From: an uncultured Caryophanales bacterium | Lineage (GTDB): Bacteria > Bacillota_I > Bacilli_A > Izemoplasmatales > Hujiaoplasmataceae | DNA length: 6,305 nt | Reading direction: 5' to 3' | NCBI GenBank assembly: GCA_937958685.1 | Contig: CALGNF010000071.1 | Coordinates: 1-6,305, forward strand | Shown here: piece after piece, positions 1 through 5,657 of the stretch | Layout of the letters: every line of letters begins with the position of its first letter | Numbering within the stretch: position 1 is the stretch's first letter | The notes under the pieces: model-generated | Told to the model about the DNA's origin: nothing | Seen by the model: the letters and a program-made list of their open reading frames with translations, nothing else | Database searches by the model: none | Translations under genes and position numbers: made by a program

Positions 1-348
1 TTTCAAATACCATTGCGGCCGGGATAGCAGCATCAGCGAGGCCAAGCCAAGCAACAAAGGCCAGATGACGTTCATTTCGAGGAGATAGTTGTCTCCGGAC
101 ACCAGATAGAAGCCGAGAAACCCGAGTTCAATCGCCAGGCAATAGCCGAGTAATCGGCAAAAGTATTTGTTGACGTTCCTGGTATGATAAAACCCCTCGG
201 CGATCATGAACGCAAACAAAGGAAAGGCGATGCGCCCAATGATGCGACAAGCGATGTAGCCAGGAGAATCGTATGCGAGCAAATATAGGCCGACATGGTC
301 GATCGTCATGGTGATGACAGCGATGATTTTCAAGGCCTTGGCGTTCAT
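1..348 (-). CDS. TraX family membrane protein, N-terminal part (cut by window edge)
   Basis: Reading the minus strand from an ATG at 348 gives 116 codons open to the window edge, so the C-terminus is missing. The start is supported by a GGGAGG ribosome binding site a few bases upstream. The protein opens with a hydrophobic helix (about residues 5-25) holding a DHVG motif at 17-20. A second segment (about 35-53) contains RIIGRIAFPLFAFMIAEGF and is followed by YHTRN; this is the signature of the TraX family. Two more hydrophobic stretches follow (about 66-83 and 94-109). TraX of the F plasmid is linked to pilin N-acetylation, but Bacillota chromosomes carry many homologues of unknown role, probably membrane acyltransferase-like proteins. 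No conjugation genes are visible, so a pilin role is not supported here. It lies 40 bp downstream of arsC, probably last in this operon as far as seen. Family assignment is firm; function is not known. Confidence 0.85.
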   Translation of the reverse strand, partial: MNAKALKIIAVITMTIDHVGLYLLAYDSPGYIACRIIGRIAFPLFAFMIAEGFYHTRNVNKYFCRLLGYCLAIELGFLGFYLVSGDNYLLEMNVIWPLLLGLASLMLLSRPQWYLK

Positions 349-388
349 AATGCCTCCCGATTGACCCGGACCAACAATTATTCTGATG

Positions 389-823
389 TCAGGTTGAGGA
401 GCCGTTGCTGTTTGCGCGAAGGAAAGCGCCGTTGGCAATCCTTGCCACCAGATCGGCCATTTTTGCCTCGATCAGTTCCACCGTTTTGATGAAAGCTTCC
501 CGGGGTTGACCCGCTGGATCGTCAAGCCCCCAATCCTCCCTGACCTGGCATGGCAGATAGGGACAGTCGACATTGCATCCCATCGTGATCAAAATCTCGA
601 TTGTGGGAAGTACATCGATCGTTTTGGAATACTGGTCCCTTTCCATATCATAGTCATAAATCTCCTTGATGATCTTGACAGCATCCTGGTTGATCTGGGC
701 AACCGGGTGTGTCCCCGCGCTGTAAGGAATCAACCAGGAAGCGAATTTGATCTTGGCGATGGCTTCGGCCATCTGGCTCCGACAGCTGTTGTGGACACAA
801 ACAAAAGCGATTGTCTTGGGCAT
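389..823 (-). CDS. arsC: Arsenate reductase, thioredoxin-coupled ArsC type (LMW phosphatase fold)
   Basis: This 144-residue cytoplasmic protein has the low-molecular-weight phosphatase fold. The phosphate-binding loop CVHNSCR spans residues 9-15, followed by SQMAEA. The YSAGT motif (34-38) and EDWGLDDPAG (96-105) are family landmarks. In thioredoxin-type arsenate reductases a nucleophilic Cys in the loop attacks arsenate and two further Cys relay the disulfide to thioredoxin. Here Cys9, Cys83 and Cys87 are the likely relay, with Cys14 and Cys92 extra. The Cys83-Cys87 spacing (GCNVDCP) is shorter than in the Staphylococcus pI258 enzyme, but is what I recall from many clostridial homologues. 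The ATG at 823 has a GAGAGG site six bases upstream. It sits 36 bp after the glycosylase-like gene. No arsR or arsenite pump gene is visible, so a phosphatase or general redox role remains possible. Confidence 0.88.
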   Translation of the reverse strand: MPKTIAFVCVHNSCRSQMAEAIAKIKFASWLIPYSAGTHPVAQINQDAVKIIKEIYDYDMERDQYSKTIDVLPTIEILITMGCNVDCPYLPCQVREDWGLDDPAGQPREAFIKTVELIEAKMADLVARIANGAFLRANSNGSST

Positions 824-859
824 GTGGTACCTCTCTATATGAGTTGATCGGTCTTTTCG

Positions 860-1681
860 TTACTTTTGGCAATTCTCACAATAGTAGATGGCCCCGCCAA
901 GGTATGCTTCCTTGACAAGCGCACCGCCACACTGAGGACAAGGTTGGCTGCGGGCGTGCCTTTTTGCGAGCGTCCGATATGTGCCCGCCTGGCCAAAAAG
1001 ATCGGTTTCCCCATCTCTCCCCCCCGAAGTCGCCATCGCCTTGATGGTTGTCACAATAGCAGCGTACAACCTGGTTACCTCTGACTCCCTCAAGGTGTTC
1101 GCCTTCCGTTTCGGATGCATCCCTGCCACTAAAAGGATATCCTGAAGGATGCCGTTGCCAAGACCGGGAATGCGCTGTTTGGTCGCCAAAAAGGCTTTCA
1201 GCGACAGTTTTCCGGATTGCTCATCGAAGAGACTGTGGAAATGTGCGGGGGTGAAGGCATCGGTGAGGGGGTTGGGCTTGATTCTCGCCATCCTCATGTA
1301 GATATTCTCCGGATCGCCGCTTTCCCACAATTCGATACCTCCATACATCTGCACCGAAACCGAGAGCGTCGATTCATCCGCGAAGCGAAGCAACAATTGG
1401 TGTTTGTCAGGCACATCCTCCGGCCTTTCGCTGTATTTCAGCCTCGCCCCGTCCCAAACCAACAGGTCGACCTCAGCGAATCTGATGGCGATCCGGGAAG
1501 CGTGGCACAAGCCGTCAATGACGGTCTTACCCCGCAACAGCCGCTCATAGTCCGCAAGCGGACGGTTGAAAAACGCGAACTTATGCGGGTGTTGATTGAT
1601 GATCACGGTCACGATGGTCTTACCCTTCAGAGTGGTTCCAACCTGTTTGGCTACCACCATGGCTTCGGGAAGTTCGTACAT
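860..1681 (-). CDS. Fpg/Nei family DNA glycosylase homologue lacking the N-terminal catalytic proline
   Basis: This 273-residue protein has the architecture of formamidopyrimidine-DNA glycosylase/endonuclease VIII. The N-terminus is MYELPEA, followed by a beta-rich domain. A helix-two-turn-helix region (about 161-190) carries IPGLGNGILQDILLVAGMHP, and a C-terminal zinc finger uses Cys248, Cys251, Cys268 and Cys271. Family enzymes excise damaged bases and cut at the resulting AP site using the amine of Pro2. Here residue 2 is Tyr, while Glu3 and the ELPE motif are kept. The zinc-finger hairpin Arg seen in E. coli Fpg is also absent, with Gly263 aligning there by eye. I chose the ATG at 1681 because AGGGAGG (1690-1696) lies eight bases upstream; the in-frame TTG at 1699 would place that site inside the gene. 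Similar Pro-less homologues are, as I recall, common in Bacillota and annotated endonuclease VIII. Fold is confident; activity is not. Confidence 0.85.
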   Translation of the reverse strand: MYELPEAMVVAKQVGTTLKGKTIVTVIINQHPHKFAFFNRPLADYERLLRGKTVIDGLCHASRIAIRFAEVDLLVWDGARLKYSERPEDVPDKHQLLLRFADESTLSVSVQMYGGIELWESGDPENIYMRMARIKPNPLTDAFTPAHFHSLFDEQSGKLSLKAFLATKQRIPGLGNGILQDILLVAGMHPKRKANTLRESEVTRLYAAIVTTIKAMATSGGRDGETDLFGQAGTYRTLAKRHARSQPCPQCGGALVKEAYLGGAIYYCENCQK

Positions 1682-1689
1682 ACGGGGCG

Positions 1690-1696
1690 CCTCCCT
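1690..1696 (-). promoter_or_regulatory. Ribosome binding site fixing the start of the Fpg/Nei-like gene
   Basis: AGGGAGG on the minus strand shares its first base with the TGA stop of the upstream radical SAM gene and lies eight bases before the ATG at 1681. It excludes the longer TTG start at 1699 and suggests translational coupling of the two genes. Confidence 0.8.
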
Positions 1697-2550
1697 CAAA
1701 AGAGTGTCATTTGCTCCGGGGCGCGCATCTTGAAGAGGTCCCGGATCGTCTGCTGATCATGGATGATCCCCAGCCGGTCGCACGCCGTTCGGAAGACTTC
1801 CAGCAGGCGTTTGCTGTCCGGGGAGTTGCAGATGTATTTATCCCCATAGGTGTCGATGTATCTTTGTTTCACGCCGGGGAACAACCGATCCAAGTGGTCA
1901 TAGTAGTGTTCCCTGCTGCCGGCGCGCATCGTGGTCCCGATGCCGAAAGCGATAATGAAGGCCACTCCGGCAGCCCTGGCGTTTTCGACGATCGCCAGGA
2001 TGTTAGCCTCTGTGTCTTCGATGAAAGGTAGGATTGGGGTCATCCAGATCCCGGTGGTGATGCCGCGCGCCGAAAACTCCCTTAGCACCGCAAATCTTCG
2101 TGATGGCGGGGAAACGCGCGGCTCGATGATGCGGGCCAGGCGATCATCGGTGGTGGTGACCGTCATCTGGACGATTGCCTTGTGATTCTTATTGATGCGC
2201 TCGTAGATGTCGATATCCCGGAGAAGCAAATCGCTTTTGGTAAGAACAGAGACACCGAAACGATATTTCTCGATCAGCTGGAGAACCTGTTTCGTGATTT
2301 CCAGTTCCTTTTCGATCTGAACGTATGGATCGCTCATCGAACCGGTGGTCAGCACGGTTTTATGTCTCTTTGACGCCAGTTCCTTCGCAACGAGCGCCAC
2401 GGCATTCTGCTTGATGGCCACATTTTCAAAGTCGCCCACCTGATAACAGTCGCTGCGAGAATCGCAGTAGATGCATCCGTGGGTGCAGCCGCGGTAGAGG
2501 TTGAAATTGTTGTTGGGTTGGATGATTCGTTTGACAGCGATGGTTCTCAT
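1696..2550 (-). CDS. Radical SAM protein, DNA repair photolyase/SPL-like family
   Basis: From the ATG at 2550 the protein has 284 residues. It begins with VKRIIQPNNNFNLYRGC and carries the radical SAM cluster motif CTHGCIYC, with Cys22, Cys26 and Cys29 binding a 4Fe-4S cluster that cleaves S-adenosylmethionine. GSMSDPYVQIE, an SITT-like stretch (MTVTTTDD), IEPRVSPPSRR and the C-terminal QMTLF ending are typical of the group annotated as DNA repair photolyase or SPL family radical SAM (COG1533). True spore photoproduct lyase is one relative, but most members have no proven substrate, so repair activity is inferred from name and neighbours. The longer reading frame from 2616 would overlap the xth gene by about 50 bases and adds residues unlike homologues, so I reject it. 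A modest site, TAGGATCGG, formed partly by the xth stop codon, precedes the chosen ATG. It lies 13 bp after xth. Confidence 0.88.
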   Translation of the reverse strand: MRTIAVKRIIQPNNNFNLYRGCTHGCIYCDSRSDCYQVGDFENVAIKQNAVALVAKELASKRHKTVLTTGSMSDPYVQIEKELEITKQVLQLIEKYRFGVSVLTKSDLLLRDIDIYERINKNHKAIVQMTVTTTDDRLARIIEPRVSPPSRRFAVLREFSARGITTGIWMTPILPFIEDTEANILAIVENARAAGVAFIIAFGIGTTMRAGSREHYYDHLDRLFPGVKQRYIDTYGDKYICNSPDSKRLLEVFRTACDRLGIIHDQQTIRDLFKMRAPEQMTLF

Positions 2551-2563
2551 GGCAAATCCGATC

Positions 2564-3316
2564 CTACATGTCGATTTCCAACATGACCGGACAGTGGTCG
2601 CTGCCGCTGATGTCATCCAGGATCACGCTGTCTCTGACTGCATCCATGATCCGGTTGGAAACAAGGAAATAATCGATCCGCCAGCCGGCGTTGTTTTTTC
2701 TGGCGTTGAACATGTAACTCCACCAGGTATACTGGACCCGTTCGGGATAGAGCCGGCGGTAGGTGTCCGTGAAGCCCGCATCAAGGAGATGCGCGAATTT
2801 CGTCCGTTCCGCCACCGAATAGCCGGCGTTCTTCTCGTTTGCTTTCGGGTTTTTCAAATCGATTTCCGTGTGGGCGACATTCAGATCGCCCGTGAGGATC
2901 ACCGGCCGGTCGCTGTCCAAGCGTTTGAGATAGGCCCTGAATGTTTCCTCAAACTCCATCCGGTAGTCAAGCCGCGCCAGTCCCTCCTGCGAGTTCGGGA
3001 CATAGACGTTGACAAAATGGAATTTGGGGTATGTCAGCGTGATGATCCTGCCTTCGTCGTTATAACCCTGGCCATCAATGCCATAGACGACTGACTCCGG
3101 AGCCGTTTTCGTGTAGATCAATGTTCCCGAATAGCCCTTCCGCTCCGCCGAATTCCAGTATTCATGATAATTGTCGAACCGGAAGTCCTTCTGATCCTCC
3201 TGCATCTTCGTTTCTTGAACAGCGAAGACATCGGCATCCATCAGGCGAAAGAATGTCGCGAACCCTTTGCTCATCGCCGATCGCAGACCGTTGACATTCC
3301 AGGAAATCAATCTCAT
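2564..3316 (-). CDS. xth: Exodeoxyribonuclease III / AP endonuclease
   Basis: This 250-residue enzyme belongs to the exonuclease III (ExoA/Xth) family of the endonuclease/exonuclease/phosphatase fold. It cuts DNA 5' of abasic sites and removes nucleotides from 3' ends, the step after a DNA glycosylase in base excision repair. The full set of family motifs is visible: ISWNVNGLRS (4-13), QETKMQ with metal-binding Glu35, Tyr105 in NVYVPNSQ, GDLNVAH (143-149) with Asp144 and Asn146, Asp215 in WRIDYFL, and the catalytic pair Asp240-His241 in GSDHCP. Length matches the family. The ATG at 3316 has GGAGG ten bases upstream. It is the first gene of the leftward operon and is followed by the radical SAM and glycosylase-like genes, which supports a repair setting. 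Nothing looks damaged or unusual. Confidence 0.96.
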   Translation of the reverse strand: MRLISWNVNGLRSAMSKGFATFFRLMDADVFAVQETKMQEDQKDFRFDNYHEYWNSAERKGYSGTLIYTKTAPESVVYGIDGQGYNDEGRIITLTYPKFHFVNVYVPNSQEGLARLDYRMEFEETFRAYLKRLDSDRPVILTGDLNVAHTEIDLKNPKANEKNAGYSVAERTKFAHLLDAGFTDTYRRLYPERVQYTWWSYMFNARKNNAGWRIDYFLVSNRIMDAVRDSVILDDISGSDHCPVMLEIDM

Positions 3317-3406
3317 CGTCTTACAAGCCTCCCATATCGCATCTCACGCAAACGCTCATCCTGCCTATCGATGACCGCTGCCGATTGTTCGCCATTTCCG
3401 CTACCA

Positions 3407-3437
3407 ATTATAGCATATTGCCATTCTCTTGGGGCAA
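3407..3437 (-). promoter_or_regulatory. Predicted extended -10 promoter for the xth operon
   Basis: On the minus strand, TGC-TATAAT (3407-3415) forms a perfect -10 with the extended TGn element. A TTGCCC hexamer (3432-3437) could serve as a poor -35 at a long 19-base spacing; the extended -10 may make a good -35 unnecessary. The transcript would start near 3400, giving a leader of about 84 bases before xth. No riboswitch or attenuator was recognised in that leader. Confidence 0.65.
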
Positions 3438-3451
3438 TTTCCCGAGGATAA

Positions 3452-3480
3452 TTTACAAATGTGGGAATCCGTTCTATAAT
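3452..3480 (+). promoter_or_regulatory. Predicted sigma-A/sigma-70 promoter for the guanine deaminase gene
   Basis: TTTACA (3452-3457) and TATAAT (3475-3480) are separated by exactly 17 bases, five of six and six of six matches to the housekeeping consensus. The start of transcription would fall near 3487, only about 20 bases before the ATG at 3507. A ribosome binding site AGAGG (3495-3499) lies seven bases upstream of that ATG. No operator-like inverted repeat stands out by eye. Confidence 0.8.
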
Positions 3481-3506
3481 AAGTTGCAGGGAAAAGAGGC
3501 GATATC

Positions 3507-3989
3507 ATGTCGGAAATCGACACACGGGGTTTGATGAGACTGGCAATTGCGAAGGCGGCCACCACGATGAATGCGGACATCGGCGGTCCGTTCGGAGCGC
3601 TGATCCTCTCACCCGAGGGGGAAATTCTGGCCATTGCCTCCAATTCGGTGCTCAGGGATCACGATCCCACAGCGCATGCCGAGATCAATGCGATCAGGGA
3701 GGCCGCGCACCGGCTCGGGACTCACGACCTTGCCGGCTGCATCCTGTACACGACCGCCTATCCCTGTCCGATGTGTCTTGGGGCGATCATCTGGGCTAAC
3801 ATCCGCCGGGTCGTCTATGGTTGTCGCAAGGAAGACGCCGATGCCATCGGCTTCCGCGATGACTTCATCTATCAGTTCATCAATGGCGGGATGCAGGATT
3901 TCTCGTTGCTGGAGTTGACAGAACTACACCGTGAGGAGTGTCTGGAGTTGTTCCGGGAGTACCATCACAAGCAGAAGTCGCTTTATTAA
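3507..3989 (+). CDS. guaD: Guanine deaminase-like nucleoside deaminase (short, cytidine deaminase fold)
   Basis: This 160-residue zinc enzyme resembles Bacillus subtilis GuaD, which converts guanine to xanthine and ammonia in the cytoplasm. The zinc site is complete: His57 and catalytic Glu59 in DPTAHAE, and Cys87 and Cys90 in PCPMC. Other GuaD-like marks are GGPFGA (26-31), Asn46, GFRDDFIY (115-122, with Asp118 aligning to the GuaD substrate-binding Asp114 as I recall it) and a C-terminal Tyr160, a position the swapped GuaD tail uses in the partner's active site. TadA, the tRNA adenosine deaminase, shares the zinc motifs but not this GGPFGA/GFxDDFIY pattern or tail, so I prefer a purine base deaminase. 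The residue before PCPMC is Tyr rather than the Glu of GuaD and TadA. The gene is single, with its own promoter and terminator, facing an operon of YgeY/YgeW type. Exact substrate (guanine or another purine) is inferred. Confidence 0.8.
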   Translation: MSEIDTRGLMRLAIAKAATTMNADIGGPFGALILSPEGEILAIASNSVLRDHDPTAHAEINAIREAAHRLGTHDLAGCILYTTAYPCPMCLGAIIWANIRRVVYGCRKEDADAIGFRDDFIYQFINGGMQDFSLLELTELHREECLELFREYHHKQKSLY

Positions 3990-3997
3990 GAGAAAAG

Positions 3998-4027
3998 GAA
4001 CCCTTGCGGGTTCGTTTTTTTTTTTTT
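3998..4027 (+). terminator. Intrinsic terminator, possibly bidirectional
   Basis: GAACCC (3998-4003), loop TTGC and GGGTTC (4008-4013) form a perfect six-base stem, followed after one G by 13 T (4015-4027). It begins nine bases after the deaminase stop. On the minus strand the same stem is followed by a weaker CTTTTCTCTT tract, so it may also stop transcription arriving from thpR, whose stop lies 68 bases away. Confidence 0.9.
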
Positions 4028-4095
4028 GCAGGAGGAACCTGATGGCTGCATGTCCATAAGACGCAAGCGGATTCGCAGTCTGATTCCGGGTATAT

Positions 4096-4656
4096 CTATT
4101 GACGCCGCTCCGGCGGAGCAACCATCGTTTTGCCGTGGAGTTCCCTGTACATGATCCTATCATTGACCCTGAGCGATTCCATGAGACTTAGCCGCTCGCA
4201 TTTCATGAACACGACCGGAACGTTCAAGTATTCATGACGCTCCGCGAAATCCTCTGGAAAGACGACTTTTCTGGCAATCGTGAAGTGCGGCCGGTATTCC
4301 CTGTCCTCAACGGTGAAGCCTCGCTTCTCACAACTCAGGCGCACCGTGTTGAATAGCGCGACAAGTTCGCTGGAACGCTCAAGATGCCAAACGAGGACGT
4401 CCTTGGCGCCGCGATGCGAAAAGAAACCCAAATTTCTGGTCTTGACGACAAAAGGTTCGAATGTGGTCTCCTCCACCAGTTCGATGATTTTCCCGAGGGC
4501 TGACTCTTCGATCTCACCCAAAAAAACCAAAGTCAGATGGAGATTGTCCGTTGCTGTGAAGTTGCCTTTGCGGGCTAGTTCCTTCATCCTTCGAGCTACG
4601 GAATATAGTTTTCCTTTGGTCTTGTCGTCCGGAAGCAAAGCCAAGAACAGCCTCAT
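4096..4656 (-). CDS. thpR: RNA 2',3'-cyclic phosphodiesterase (2H/LigT family)
   Basis: This 186-residue cytoplasmic protein belongs to the 2H phosphoesterase superfamily. From the chosen start it begins MRLFLALLPDD and carries the two catalytic His-x-Thr motifs: HLTL with His40 and Thr42, followed by VFLGEIE, and HFTI with His124 and Thr126 in YRPHFTIAR. Family members open 2',3'-cyclic phosphates on RNA ends to 2'-phosphates, and some ligate tRNA halves in vitro; the natural substrate is unsettled. An earlier in-frame ATG at 4662 lies only one base after the AAGGAGG site, whereas the ATG at 4656 is seven bases away, so I use the latter. The gene lies 16 bp after the YgeW-like transcarbamylase and is probably cotranscribed. 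No purine-pathway role is known for ThpR, so it may simply share the transcript. The downstream stretch to the terminator holds no gene. Confidence 0.93.
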   Translation of the reverse strand: MRLFLALLPDDKTKGKLYSVARRMKELARKGNFTATDNLHLTLVFLGEIEESALGKIIELVEETTFEPFVVKTRNLGFFSHRGAKDVLVWHLERSSELVALFNTVRLSCEKRGFTVEDREYRPHFTIARKVVFPEDFAERHEYLNVPVVFMKCERLSLMESLRVNDRIMYRELHGKTMVAPPERRQ

Positions 4657-4663
4657 CGCCATT

Positions 4664-4670
4664 CCTCCTT
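4664..4670 (-). promoter_or_regulatory. Ribosome binding site fixing the thpR start
   Basis: AAGGAGG on the minus strand begins two bases after the TGA stop of the upstream transcarbamylase gene. It is seven bases from the ATG at 4656 but only one base from the ATG at 4662, which decides the start codon. Confidence 0.85.
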
Positions 4671-4672
4671 AA

Positions 4673-5656
4673 TCACTTGTCTCCCATCGTCAGCGTCATG
4701 ACGGCTTTGGCGGTGTGCAAACGGTTCTCCGCTTCCTGATAGATGATCGAATGCGGTCCATCGATGACGGCGTCCTCGACTTCGTTGCCTCTGTCGGCGG
4801 GCAGCGCATGCATGTACTTGACATCGGGATTGGCGAGTGCGATCAGCTTTTCCGTGCATTTCCAGTGCTTGTAGCTTTGCAGCAAGTCATCCACGACCTC
4901 GGTGGACTGGTTTTTGACCCAGCTGCCCCAATTCTTGGGGATGACGATGTCGGCGCCCCGATAGGCGTCTTCCATGTCGTGGGTGATCCGGAAGGATCCG
5001 CCACCTGCCAGCGCGTTCTCCTGGGCTTTCGCGACCGCCCAGTCAGGCAGGTCATAGCCCTCTGGATAAGCGAGCGTGACATTCAGATTGTAACGGGGGA
5101 ACAGGAGAATCTGCGAAAGCGGCACGCTGATCGGCTTTTTGTGGGTCGTTGCATATGCCCAGATGATCGAAACGTTGAGACTCTTTCCTTCAGGGAAAAC
5201 CTCTTGGATCGTCATCAGGTCCGCCAACGCCTGCATCGGATGGTAGAGGTCACATTGTAGGTTCATGATCGGAACTGTCGAATTCGCTGCCATTTCCCGA
5301 AGATACTTGTTTCCCTGTTCCCAGAAGCAGTTTCGGCAAGCGATCCCATGGCCGTAGGAAGACAGTATTTTGGCCGTGTCTTTCGCGCTTTCGCCGTGCG
5401 AAATCTGCATTTTCGAGGTGTCGAGGAAGATCCCGGTCCCGCCAAGCTGGGCAATTCCGGCTTCCATCGAGTTCCGGGTCCGTGTCGACTGCTCGAAAAA
5501 CATCAGGAAGGCGACTTTGTTGGTCAGGTACGGGGTTTTCTTGTTTTTGTAAAAAGCGGCTTTTAGCTCTTTGGATGTGGCCAGCAAGATGTCGATCTCC
5601 GGTTTCGTCCACTCTTCGAGGGTGATGAAGTGCTTGCCTTTGAACAATGGTTTCAT
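4673..5656 (-). CDS. YgeW-like transcarbamylase (aspartate/ornithine carbamoyltransferase superfamily)
   Basis: This 327-residue protein has the superfamily carbamoyl-phosphate motifs: STRTR (57-61), HGES with Lys92 downstream (87-92) and HPMQ (139-142). The second-substrate loop reads MHALPADRGNEV (282-293). Stretches such as NLQCDLYHP, IIWAYATTHKKPISVP, VTLAYPEGYDL, GGSFR, DIVIPKNW and WKCTE closely resemble E. coli YgeW as I remember it, a knotted transcarbamylase of unknown substrate. It is shorter than YgeW (about 396 residues), lacking an N-terminal stretch and an internal insertion. Classical ornithine enzymes have HCLP; here the Cys is Ala. The gene starts one base after the stop of the YgeY-type hydrolase, with its GGAGG site inside that gene, so the two are probably translationally coupled. 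This pairing suggests a role in purine-derived ureido compound breakdown, perhaps releasing carbamoyl phosphate for energy. Ornithine carbamoyltransferase is the likely automatic label, but I doubt it. Confidence 0.82.
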   Translation of the reverse strand: MKPLFKGKHFITLEEWTKPEIDILLATSKELKAAFYKNKKTPYLTNKVAFLMFFEQSTRTRNSMEAGIAQLGGTGIFLDTSKMQISHGESAKDTAKILSSYGHGIACRNCFWEQGNKYLREMAANSTVPIMNLQCDLYHPMQALADLMTIQEVFPEGKSLNVSIIWAYATTHKKPISVPLSQILLFPRYNLNVTLAYPEGYDLPDWAVAKAQENALAGGGSFRITHDMEDAYRGADIVIPKNWGSWVKNQSTEVVDDLLQSYKHWKCTEKLIALANPDVKYMHALPADRGNEVEDAVIDGPHSIIYQEAENRLHTAKAVMTLTMGDK

Positions 5657-5657
5657 A

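Noticed and set aside
1682..1699. In-frame TTG start that would extend the glycosylase-like protein by six residues.
   Set aside because: The AGGGAGG ribosome binding site would lie inside the extension, and the ELPE motif must be near the N-terminus in this family.
2551..2616. N-terminal extension of the radical SAM protein beginning at 2616.
   Set aside because: It overlaps the xth coding end, is unlike homologues, and the ATG at 2550 gives the usual N-terminus.
3507..3989. Annotation as tRNA adenosine deaminase TadA.
   Set aside because: Zinc motifs are shared, but GGPFGA, GFRDDFIY and the C-terminal tail ending in Tyr match GuaD-type enzymes better.
4042..4059. A tiny plus-strand frame (MAACP, then stop) preceded by a perfect AGGAGG six bases upstream, just after the terminator.
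   Set aside because: Five codons only, beyond a strong terminator, with no plus-strand promoter seen; most likely chance.
4060..4095. Imperfect inverted repeat (CGGATTC / GATTCCG-like) downstream of thpR, considered as its terminator.
   Set aside because: Short stem with a mismatch and no T tract; the 3998-4027 hairpin is the better candidate.
4715..5260. Long plus-strand open frame (181 codons) opposite the transcarbamylase gene; similar antisense frames lie opposite nearly every gene.
   Set aside because: They are shadows of the real genes, with no family motifs recognised.
4673..5656. Annotation as plain ornithine carbamoyltransferase (argF).
   Set aside because: Carbamoyl-phosphate motifs fit the whole superfamily, but the ornithine-side HCLP is HALP, sequence landmarks resemble YgeW, and the neighbour is ygeY rather than arginine genes.
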